Of a stretch of DNA of 5,293 bases, positions 1-5,222 are shown one piece after another (positions within the stretch are counted from its first letter, which is position 1; each line of letters begins with the position of its first letter). The translations under genes and the position numbers were made by a program. The notes under the pieces were generated by a model that saw only the letters and a list, made by a program, of their open reading frames with translations, was not told the origin of the DNA and did not search any database. This stretch comes from Chloroflexota bacterium (GTDB lineage: Bacteria > Chloroflexota > Dehalococcoidia > UBA3495), in the NCBI GenBank assembly GCA_022571575.1, contig JACZXN010000153.1, positions 1-5,293 of the forward strand. The letters run 5' to 3'.

Positions 1-853
1 CCGGGCGGTAATCGGCCACCGCGGCGGCCATTATCAAGGCATCGGCCTTTCTGACGTGTTCCTGGACGGCCTCGCCCATCTGCTGGGCGGTGCGCACCTG
101 GACCACCTTCACCAGGGCGGGGTCGGACAGACTGGTCGGGGCGGTCACCAATATCACATCGGCCCCCCGGTCACGGGCGGCCTCGGCCAGGGCGTAACCC
201 ATCTTGCCCGAGGAGTGATTGGTGATCACCCGCACCGGGTCGATGGGCTCCATGGTGCCGCCGGCGCTGATCACGATCGTCTTTCTCGCCAGGTCCCCGT
301 CTCTCCCCATGGCGTAGGAGATGTGGCCCAGCAGTTCCGGGGTTTCCAGCAACCGGCCCACGCCGGTCAGACCGGAGGCCAGCCTTCCCGTGCCGGGTCC
401 GGCGATGACCACGCCCCGTTCCTTCAAAGTGGCCAGATTGGCCTGGGTGGCCGGATGGTCGTACATGTTCCCGTCCATGGCGGGGGCGACCACCAGCGGG
501 CACTTGGCGGCCACGATGGTGGTGGTGAGGGGGTCGTCGGCCAGACCGAGGGCCAGCTTGGCGATGCAGTGAACGGTGGCCGGCGCCACGACCACGACGT
601 CGGCCTGCTGGGCCAGGGCCACATGCTCCACGCTGTATTCGGAGTCGGGGTCGAATAAGTCGGTCACCACCGCCCGGTGGGTGATGCTGCGAAAGGCCAG
701 TGGCGTGACGAACTGGGTGGCCCCATAGCTCATGATGGTGTCTACCAGGGCCCCGGCCTGGACCAGCTTGCTGGCCAGGTCCAACGCCTTGTAGCAGGCG
801 ATGCTCCCGGTGACGCCCAGGACTACGTGTTTATCCGCCAGCGGTCCGGCCAC
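1..853 (-). CDS. coaBC: CoaBC bifunctional phosphopantothenoylcysteine synthetase/decarboxylase, C-terminus cut by window edge
   Basis: This cytosolic enzyme joins 4'-phosphopantothenate to cysteine (CoaB) and decarboxylates the product to 4'-phosphopantetheine (CoaC, FMN-dependent) in coenzyme A synthesis. The 284 codons visible start at GTG 853 with a Shine-Dalgarno-like GGAAGAG at 858-864. An in-frame TGA lies just upstream (887-889 region), so the start cannot move far. The CoaC domain covers about residues 8-180: TGSIACYK (15-22, flavin site), the catalytic-type His77 in VEHVAL, APAT (90-93), PAMDGNM (124-130) and LASGLTGVGRL (158-168). The CoaB domain begins near residue 190: SAGGTMEPIDPVR (196-208), NHSSGKMGYALAEA (212-225) and AAAVADYRP at the edge. 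The CoaB lysine and the dimer region lie beyond the window. Oddity: Asp127 and Ser160 replace the Asn125 and Cys158 of E. coli Dfp, while His77 keeps the same two-residue offset. Known of the family: Asn and Cys act in decarboxylation. The identity is certain; whether catalysis is altered is not. Confidence 0.96.
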   Translation of the reverse strand, partial: MAGPLADKHVVLGVTGSIACYKALDLASKLVQAGALVDTIMSYGATQFVTPLAFRSITHRAVVTDLFDPDSEYSVEHVALAQQADVVVVAPATVHCIAKLALGLADDPLTTTIVAAKCPLVVAPAMDGNMYDHPATQANLATLKERGVVIAGPGTGRLASGLTGVGRLLETPELLGHISYAMGRDGDLARKTIVISAGGTMEPIDPVRVITNHSSGKMGYALAEAARDRGADVILVTAPTSLSDPALVKVVQVRTAQQMGEAVQEHVRKADALIMAAAVADYRP

Positions 854-886
854 GGTTCTCTTCCAATGCCACGGATTCGGTCCGGT

Positions 887-1657
887 TCATTTGGACCGGT
901 TCATATCATAGACCAGGCGCAGCCCGATCAACGTCAGGTCTTGATTGATGACGTCGAAGATGTCGGCTTCTTTGGAGATGATGTTCACCAGGCCGCCGGT
1001 GCCGATCACCTTGGCGTCTGGTCCCAGTTCACTCTTGAACCGGTCCACCAGTCCGGTGACCAAACCGGCATAGCCCAGCACCAGGCCCGCCTGCAGCGCG
1101 GTGGTGGTGTTGGTGCCGATGGCGGACTTGGGGGCCACCAATTCCACCCGGCGCAGTTGGGAGGTGTTCAGAAACAGCGCCTCGGCGGCGACGTGTATGC
1201 CGGGGGCGATGGCCCCGCCCAGGTAGACCCCATCCTTGGAGACGGCGTCGAGAACCGTGGCAGTGCCAAAGTCCACGATGATTATCGGCGGGCCGTACAG
1301 CTCGACGGCCGCCACCGCGTCCACTATCCGGTCGGCGCCCACATCCCGGGGGTTGTCATAGCTGATCTTCAGGCCGGTCCGCACTCCGGCGGTGACCGTC
1401 AGGGGCTTCACGTCGAAATAGGTCTCGGAAAGCTCCTCGAAGGCGCCGGTCAAGTTGGGCACCACGCTGCACATACACACGTCGGTGATCATCGACCGTT
1501 CGACTCCGTTCAGAGCCAGAAGGTCTCGAAGCATTAGGCCGTACTCGTCAGAGGACCGCCTGGCGTCCGTTGAGACCCGCAGCTTGGCCACCAGGCGGTC
1601 GTCCTCGAAGACGCCCAGGTTGACCATGCTATTGCCGATGTCGACCGTTAAGAGCAT
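887..1657 (-). CDS. coaX: Type III pantothenate kinase
   Basis: CoaX phosphorylates pantothenate with ATP, the first step of coenzyme A synthesis. The 256-residue protein has the usual family length and the ASKHA-fold motifs in order: DIGNS (6-10, phosphate loop), NPRDVGADRIVDA (102-114, with Asp109 of GADR the probable catalytic base), VDFGTAT (128-134, nucleotide and monovalent-cation region), GGAIAPGI (147-154) and GTGGL (219-223). The usual FGTATT is FGTATV here, a mild change. ATG 1657 is preceded by AAGG eight bases upstream. The gene ends in TGA at 887-889, 33 bases before the coaBC GTG, so the two are almost certainly one transcript. Family knowledge: type III kinases are generally not feedback-inhibited by CoA and do not use ATP tightly; the sequence itself says nothing on that. 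A likely promoter sits about 80 bases upstream of the start. Confidence 0.96.
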   Translation of the reverse strand: MLLTVDIGNSMVNLGVFEDDRLVAKLRVSTDARRSSDEYGLMLRDLLALNGVERSMITDVCMCSVVPNLTGAFEELSETYFDVKPLTVTAGVRTGLKISYDNPRDVGADRIVDAVAAVELYGPPIIIVDFGTATVLDAVSKDGVYLGGAIAPGIHVAAEALFLNTSQLRRVELVAPKSAIGTNTTTALQAGLVLGYAGLVTGLVDRFKSELGPDAKVIGTGGLVNIISKEADIFDVINQDLTLIGLRLVYDMNRSK

Positions 1658-1736
1658 TTAGTAAACCTTGCCCGAATCTCCCCCGAAACTGCCCGGAATC
1701 TCCGTTGTCTGTTGTTTGATATCTGACGTGTCCGCA

Positions 1737-1766
1737 ATTATACGGTACGTTTGCAAAACGGGGCAA
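1737..1766 (-). promoter_or_regulatory. Probable sigma-70-type promoter of coaX-coaBC
   Basis: On the minus strand TTGCCC (1761-1766) is followed after 18 bases by a perfect TATAAT (1737-1742), in a locally AT-rich patch of an otherwise GC-rich window. Transcription would begin near 1730, giving a leader of about 70 bases before coaX. The spacer holds an imperfect inverted repeat CGTTT-TGC-AAACG (about 1747-1760) that could be an operator. Experimental support is absent; the call rests on the -10 match, spacing and position. Confidence 0.6.
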
Positions 1767-1769
1767 TGA

Positions 1770-1880
1770 CGGGCTTCAGGGCCCGCCGGTTGGGTGAGAA
1801 TCGGCCAGAGTTTGACCAAGAGGCCCGGCCTGGGCGTGGAGTTGGACGAAGCAGCCTGCGAGCGGTACCGGGTCGAGTAG
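1770..1880 (+). pseudogene. Possible relic of the C-terminus of an enolase-superfamily (mandelate racemase/muconate lactonizing) gene
   Basis: The plus-strand frame ending at TAG 1878-1880 translates at its end as RPGLGVELDEAACERYRVE (1821-1877). From memory, PGLGVELDE followed by a short helix ending in ARYRV/RYRVE is the typical extreme C-terminus of COG4948 mandelate racemase/muconate lactonizing enzymes. The same frame is closed by TGA at 1767-1769, leaving 36 codons with no usable start, so only a tail remains. It lies between two minus-strand genes, with its TAG five bases from the stop of the selenoprotein gene. The 5' end given is only the open-frame limit. It could instead be chance translation of non-coding DNA; the match is short, so confidence is moderate. 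Confidence 0.42.
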
Positions 1881-1884
1881 GCGG

Positions 1885-2829
1885 CTAGATACCCGCGGAC
1901 GTGCCGCCGTGACGCTCGGCCAGGATGCGGCCGTAGTCCTCCCGGCGCCAGCGGTAGGGCATGGTGCGGACCTCACCGGGCTCCCGGGCCGAACTGAGCA
2001 GGGTCAGGGCGTCTTCCAATACGACCCGCTGCTGATCCGGGTTGCCTGGGGCGCCGAAGGGGCGTCCGAAGGGGAAGCGGAGCACCAACCCGCGGGGCAC
2101 CGACATGGTCTCGGCCCTGGTGCGGTCCACCATGAGCACCACCGTGGGAATGCCGGCCGATTCGATGGCCCGGGCGATCAGTCCACCGGACTGATGGCAG
2201 ATGGGTCAAGTTGTGCCGATGATCACTCCGTCGACCCCGTCTTCCTTGAGCCGTCCGGCCACCTCCGGCCCCGTCACCTCGATCAGCCCCGACGGATCGG
2301 GGATGTAGCCCATGAAGCTGTAGGTCGGCGTCAGGGCCTCGCCCACCATTCCCTCGGCCACCATGTCCGTCAGCCGGTGCATGGCCAGGACCGTGTCCAC
2401 GTCTTCGGCGACGCCGGTGGTGTCGTAGTGGGTGTGGGCCACCCGCAACTGGTCCAGAGGGGTGTCCAGCGGGATCTCCCGGTAGCTCCAGTCGCCGTCG
2501 GTGTCAAAGGGCTTCTGGCCCTCCACGTAGACGCCGCCGGTGGTCATGACCGCCACCTTGGACTCGGACAAACGTTTCTTGAAGGGAGTCCAGGGGGCCT
2601 CGTCGAAACCCATGGGAAGGGCGACCCGCGCCGCTATCTTGTCTCCCTGCTCCTCCAGGAAATTGTCGACCGGCGACCAGTCCCCGGTGTCCCGGGCCTC
2701 CACGTTCAGATTGAACAGGCGGTTGAAGAACTCGGTAACTTCGTCTTCCGGCAGCCGCCGGAGATACTTCAATTTGGAGAACGGCGCCGTCTCCGGGTTC
2801 TTGATCAGGTCCATCTTATCGATCGCCAT
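1885..2829 (-). CDS. GrdB/PrdB-family selenoprotein (glycine/sarcosine/betaine/D-proline reductase selenoprotein B family) with in-frame TGA = Sec208
   Basis: Read as one 314-residue protein with TGA 2206-2208 decoded as selenocysteine. Before the TGA come family-like motifs: VAVMTTGGVYVEGQKPFD (92-109), GDWSYREIP (112-120), VAHTHYDT (130-137), AMHRL (149-153) and SFMGYIPDP (171-179). The recoded site reads GTT-U-P-I-C-H-Q-S-G-G (Sec208, Cys211), a UxxC redox motif. After it the same frame continues through IPTVVLMVDRT (227-237) and PRGLVLRFPFGRPFGAPG (245-262) to TAG at 1885-1887. ATG 2829 is fixed by a strong GGGAGGA Shine-Dalgarno. Known members of this family use Sec in reductive C-N bond cleavage (GrdB with proteins A and C; PrdB with the pyruvoyl PrdA). 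No such partners are adjacent, so the substrate here is unknown and a stand-alone thiol/selenol oxidoreductase is possible. No signal peptide or membrane segment is visible. Conventional gene calling would give a truncated 207-residue protein plus an orphan 3' piece. A nonsense pseudogene is the alternative, disfavoured by the SECIS-like stem. Confidence 0.9.
2177..2195 (-). promoter_or_regulatory. Bacterial SECIS-like stem-loop for Sec208
   Basis: On the minus strand ATCAGTCC (2195-2188), loop GGT (2187-2185) and GGACTGAT (2184-2177) form a perfect 8-bp stem with a 3-base loop. After one C-C mismatch, two more G-C pairs extend it (2197/2175 and 2198/2174). Eighteen bases separate the TGA from the first loop G. 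Known bacterial SECIS elements sit inside the coding sequence directly after UGA, with a G in the first two loop positions and roughly 16-37 bases between UGA and that G. This element fits, and the fdhF SECIS loop of E. coli also presents GGU. SelB would bind here to deliver Sec-tRNA. Confidence 0.85.
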
Positions 2830-2846
2830 GCTTCCTCCCGATTAAA

Positions 2847-2877
2847 GGCCAATGACCCCCGGTGGGGGCGATTGGCC
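2847..2877 (-). promoter_or_regulatory. Leader hairpin just upstream of the selenoprotein gene (attenuator-like)
   Basis: Outer arms GGCCAAT (2847-2853) and ATTGGCC (2871-2877) pair perfectly; after a 2x2 internal loop the inner arms CCCCC (2856-2860) and GGGGG (2864-2868) pair around a 3-base loop. On the minus strand the hairpin is followed at once by TTTAAT and then the GGGAGGA Shine-Dalgarno. It resembles an intrinsic terminator with a short U run, yet no minus-strand gene lies upstream that would need one. It is therefore better seen as a 5'-leader structure that may control read-through or ribosome access. The function is inferred. Confidence 0.6.
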
Positions 2878-2891
2878 ACTGTTGTATCCGA

Positions 2892-2924
2892 TGCCGCACC
2901 CAGCATAGATGGTGCGTTGCGGCA
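2892..2924. repeat. Inverted repeat in the divergent intergenic region, possible operator or leader structure
   Basis: Perfect 7-base arms TGCCGCA (2892-2898) and TGCGGCA (2918-2924) are separated by 19 bases. A second, mutually exclusive pairing is possible between CGCACC (2895-2900) and GGTGCG (2911-2916). The dyad covers the predicted -10 and start-site region of the minus-strand selenoprotein gene, where a repressor could act. It may equally be an RNA fold or chance in GC-rich sequence. Confidence 0.4.
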
Positions 2925-2937
2925 CAAGCGGTGTCAA
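2909..2937 (-). promoter_or_regulatory. Candidate promoter of the selenoprotein gene
   Basis: A perfect TTGACA lies on the minus strand at 2932-2937. Seventeen bases further is CACCAT (2909-2914), a weak -10 that keeps only the A2, A5 and T6 positions. Transcription would start near 2902, leaving a leader of about 70 bases that contains the GC-rich hairpin. The -35 is convincing; the -10 is poor, so the promoter may be activator-dependent or the call wrong. Confidence 0.35.
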
Positions 2938-2963
2938 GCATACAGAATATCTAGCCTTCAGGT

Positions 2964-2993
2964 CTGCCCGTTGAATCGGCTATGGAGTATAAT
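2964..2993 (+). promoter_or_regulatory. Candidate promoter for the rightward gene cluster
   Basis: CTGCCC (2964-2969) is followed after 18 bases by a perfect TATAAT (2988-2993). The architecture matches the coaX promoter (a -35 ending TGCCC, an 18-base spacer, TATAAT). The start would lie near 3000, giving a leader of about 130 bases. The -35 is weak against the TTGACA consensus. Confidence 0.45.
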
Positions 2994-3130
2994 CAGCCCG
3001 GAGCGGGACCCCGAGTTATTTTCCCGGTGATTCCCCGCCCGGAACGCTCCGCCAAGATCACCCCGCGATCTACCTGGCCACGGGGACCGGGTTGCATAAC
3101 GGGTTGCCTAAACTGAAGGGACTGGGTTAA

Positions 3131-3904
3131 ATGAGTAAGTTTATTGACCGTCTGGACGAGATAATCGATGGGTCTCCCGCCCGCATGGGCTTCGGACCCG
3201 CCAGGGCCGAGAAGACCCCTGGCATGGCGTTGATAGTTCACGTCTCCAGCGACCACGAAGCGGGCGCCGCCACCGCCACCGGCGTTTCCCCGGACGGGAT
3301 AATCATCTCTGGCCTGAGCGGACCGGCCCAGATCGGCGCATTGAAGGATTCCCTATCCGATGTTATCTGGGGCGTCCGGACCGGTTCCCTGAGCTCCGAG
3401 GACGCCAAGGCCTACTTGGAAGGCGGCTGCGGGCTATTGGCCTTCCAGCTAAAGGGCACCTCCATCGGGGCTGTGGCGTCCGAGGACTCGGCCAGGGTTC
3501 TGTGCATCGACCCCTCCGTCAGCGTGGAGGATCTTCGGGACATCAATGCATTGCCCGTGGACGCCGTGCTCTTTCCCCTGGCCGGGGCGTCGTCCTCCTG
3601 GACCCTGGACGACCTGGCCAAGGTGGCCCGTATCCGGGGGCGCTTGGGCCAGTATCTCCTGGCCGAGATAACTGAACCGCCCAGCGCTGACGACCTCAAG
3701 ATTCTGCGCAGCGCCGGTATCAACGGGCTGGTGTTGGACGTTTCCGCCGGCAAGGAAACCCTGGAGTCGCTGAAAAAATCGTTGATGGACATGCCCAAGG
3801 CCGGCCCCGAGCGCAGTGGCAAGTCCAGCGCCATCCTGCCCGGGGCCTCCTATTCTTCGCAGCGAGAGGAACCGGCCCCCGAGCCCGACGAGGATGACGA
3901 GTAG
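3131..3904 (+). CDS. Uncharacterised 257-residue protein, TIM-barrel-like strand pattern
   Basis: I do not recognise the family. ATG 3131 is preceded directly by an in-frame TAA and, nine bases further up, by AAGGGA, so the start is firm. Eight short hydrophobic strands alternate with likely helices: about 32-39, 55-62, 77-82, 99-106, 121-127, 143-150, 174-181 and 197-204. This is the periodicity of a (beta/alpha)8 barrel; the last two strands (LLAEI, GLVLDV) resemble those of phosphate-binding barrels, but I see no catalytic signature. A low-complexity tail follows (about 222-257), rich in Pro, Ser and Glu and ending EPDEDDE. No signal peptide or membrane segment is seen, so it is probably cytosolic. 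The site-2 protease gene starts 30 bases downstream, suggesting cotranscription and perhaps a functional link. Coding status is secure from codon-position GC bias by eye, length and the start context; function is open. Confidence 0.85.
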   Translation: MSKFIDRLDEIIDGSPARMGFGPARAEKTPGMALIVHVSSDHEAGAATATGVSPDGIIISGLSGPAQIGALKDSLSDVIWGVRTGSLSSEDAKAYLEGGCGLLAFQLKGTSIGAVASEDSARVLCIDPSVSVEDLRDINALPVDAVLFPLAGASSSWTLDDLAKVARIRGRLGQYLLAEITEPPSADDLKILRSAGINGLVLDVSAGKETLESLKKSLMDMPKAGPERSGKSSAILPGASYSSQREEPAPEPDEDDE

Positions 3905-3934
3905 CGGTATCCCCGGCCCGCTCCGGCTTAGCCT

Positions 3935-4636
3935 ATGCTGCTGGGTTCCTACCAACTGCTCCAAGACGACCCGTCCGGCTTTATCCGCCTGGCGGTTCTG
4001 GTCGCCTTCGCCCTGGTCACCGCCGTCACCATCCACGAATTCAGCCACGCCCTGGTGGCCACCGGCCTGGGCGACAACACCGCCCGGCGCCTGGGCCGCC
4101 TGAGCCTCAACCCCATGCGCCACCTGGACCCCGGCGGCACGGTCATGATGTTGATCGCCGGGTTCGGTTGGGGCAAACCGGTCCCGGTGGACCCGCGGCA
4201 ACTGTCCCACGGCCACACCGGCACCGCACTCGTGGCCGCCGCCGGGCCGCTCTCCAACCTGGTGTTTGCCTTCCTGCTGGCCATTCCGTTCAAGACGGGG
4301 GTACTGGTCCCGGCTTCCCTTTCGTTGGACCGCGTAGCCCATGTGATGACCGGCGGCCTCAGCGAAGGCATCGCCGATATCTTGGTGGTGGTGATATTTT
4401 TCAATCTTCTGCTGGGGGTATTCAACCTCCTGCCTTTGGCCCCATTGGACGGCTCGCGGGTGTTGGCCGGTTTCGTGCCCAGTGAACACACCGCCGCCTA
4501 CAGCAGGTTACAACGCAACGGTCCTGGAATTCTGGTGGCTATCATCATGCTCGATTTCGCCCTGGGCCTGGGCATCCTGTGGGGGACAATCGGCCCGGTC
4601 GTGGGCATGTTGACGACCGCCGCGACGGGCTACTGA
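3935..4636 (+). CDS. Site-2 protease family (M50) intramembrane zinc metalloprotease
   Basis: This integral membrane protease of 233 residues belongs to the compact bacterial M50 group without a PDZ domain. Zinc ligands come from HEFSH (34-38, His34, Glu35, His38) inside the first hydrophobic segment (about 17-40) and Asp172 of LLPLAPLDGSRVL (165-177). Other family hallmarks are GDNTARRLGRLSLNPMRHLDPGG (46-68), FGWGKPVPVDPR (77-88) and AGPLSNLVFAFLL (103-115). Hydrophobic segments near 17-40, 66-78, 98-118, 147-167 and 198-225 fit a multi-pass fold. All catalytic residues are intact. ATG 3935 is the first start after an in-frame TAG at 3929-3931. No clear Shine-Dalgarno precedes it, so translation may depend on coupling to the upstream gene, or a later start may be used. 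Family members cut membrane-embedded anti-sigma factors or signal-peptide remnants; no anti-sigma factor is seen nearby, so the substrate is unknown. Confidence 0.93.
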   Translation: MLLGSYQLLQDDPSGFIRLAVLVAFALVTAVTIHEFSHALVATGLGDNTARRLGRLSLNPMRHLDPGGTVMMLIAGFGWGKPVPVDPRQLSHGHTGTALVAAAGPLSNLVFAFLLAIPFKTGVLVPASLSLDRVAHVMTGGLSEGIADILVVVIFFNLLLGVFNLLPLAPLDGSRVLAGFVPSEHTAAYSRLQRNGPGILVAIIMLDFALGLGILWGTIGPVVGMLTTAATGY

Positions 4637-4668
4637 TGTCCTCAGCGTGATAAACTGACAAACGCCCA

Positions 4669-4681
4669 TCCCAGACTGGGA
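4669..4681 (+). promoter_or_regulatory. Small hairpin covering the Shine-Dalgarno of the next gene
   Basis: TCCCA (4669-4673) and TGGGA (4677-4681) pair around GAC. The right arm contains most of GGGAG (4678-4682), the only Shine-Dalgarno candidate for the gene at 4693. Folding would hide it, so expression may depend on ribosomes arriving from the protease gene. A five-base stem is short and may be chance. Confidence 0.3.
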
Positions 4682-4692
4682 GACGCCTGATA

Positions 4693-5190
4693 ATGGCCAC
4701 CGAACACACCCACGAACACATCCCCGAAGAGACCTACGGCGTGCTGCCCGATGAGGGCGTCGTCGAACTTACCGATACCCTGACCGGCTACATGCACGAG
4801 ATCGAACTCGGCGGCCTGACCGACATCATGGGCCAGGTGCTGGACGACTTCTTGGAGCAGTCCGGCGGCATGCCCCGGGACCTGAAGGCCGATGACGCCT
4901 TCGAACAGATCACCCAGAACCAACTGGCTGTGACCCTCGCCTACCACCTGGGCCGCCTGGAAGGCCGGTCGCCCCAGATCGTCCAGAAGATGATGGACGA
5001 AGCCATTGAGAAATGGGGTATCCACCAACTGGAAGAGTCCGACGAGATAACTGACCAGGACCTGGAGAGCCCCAAGGTCCAGGTCTACCCGCGCCTCAGG
5101 AGAATCGAGTATCAAGAGGCCCCCCAACCAAATGTGGAGCTCGGCTGGGAGACTGAAAACGCCGGCGAGGGCGACGGCGCTCCCGAATAG
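4693..5190 (+). CDS. Uncharacterised acidic 165-residue protein
   Basis: No family is recognised. ATG 4693 has GGGAG at 4678-4682, a spacing of ten bases, slightly long. The N-terminus is His-rich (HTHEH, 5-9) and a mostly helical middle follows (about 23-112: ELTDTLTGYMHEIELGG, then IMGQVLDDFLEQ, then QLAVTLAYHLGRLEGR). The C-terminal third is charged and probably less ordered, ending GEGDGAPE. The protein is strongly acidic with no signal peptide, membrane segment or cysteines, so a soluble cytosolic protein is likely. It stands 56 bases after the protease gene and 32 bases before the amidohydrolase, in the same direction. That layout allows one transcript, but gives no hint of its job. Coding status is supported by its length, start signal and lack of a better frame; the minus-strand frame over the same DNA is judged a shadow. 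Confidence 0.8.
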   Translation: MATEHTHEHIPEETYGVLPDEGVVELTDTLTGYMHEIELGGLTDIMGQVLDDFLEQSGGMPRDLKADDAFEQITQNQLAVTLAYHLGRLEGRSPQIVQKMMDEAIEKWGIHQLEESDEITDQDLESPKVQVYPRLRRIEYQEAPQPNVELGWETENAGEGDGAPE

Positions 5191-5222
5191 TCCTTCAACA
5201 AAATCCGACCAGAGAGAAGCCA

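Larger units (their letters stand above)
2830..3130. other. Divergent intergenic region between the selenoprotein gene and the 257-residue ORF
   Basis: About 300 bases without a supported gene. It holds, left to right, the selenoprotein Shine-Dalgarno (about 2832-2838), the leader hairpin, the inverted repeat, a minus-strand TTGACA, a plus-strand TATAAT, and the Shine-Dalgarno of the rightward gene (AAGGGA, 3116-3121). The stretch 3000-3110 shows no recognisable element beyond being the presumed leader of the rightward transcript. Confidence 0.7.

Noticed and set aside
677..1537. 286-codon plus-strand ORF opposite coaX and coaBC
   Set aside because: It spans the boundary of two recognised minus-strand genes and has typical antisense composition (many His, Gly, Gln) without any family motif.
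1770..1785. CGGGC-TTCAGG-GCCCG hairpin as a terminator of the selenoprotein gene
   Set aside because: The stem is only five base pairs and no T run directly follows on the minus strand; it also overlaps the coaX promoter area.
2206..2208. TGA as a sequencing error or nonsense pseudogene mutation
   Set aside because: The frame is intact on both sides without indels, the codon sits at a UxxC site in a known selenoprotein family, and a SECIS-like stem follows at the right distance.
1973..2209. Separate minus-strand ORF overlapping the region after the TGA
   Set aside because: It is in a different frame from the conserved selenoprotein sequence and shows Arg/His/Gly-rich shadow composition; the true frame continues through the TGA.
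1909..3030. Long 373-codon plus-strand ORF opposite the selenoprotein gene
   Set aside because: It is the antisense shadow of a well-supported gene: Gly/His/Gln/Val-rich with no motifs, and it runs across promoter and hairpin sequences.
3449..4489. 346-codon minus-strand ORF opposite the barrel-like and protease genes
   Set aside because: Antisense shadow crossing two plus-strand genes, one of them an unmistakable M50 protease.
3664..5054. Repeated 11-mer GAGATAACTGA in two genes (about 3664 and 5044)
   Set aside because: Both copies lie inside coding sequence in ordinary context with no flanking similarity; this is expected by chance.
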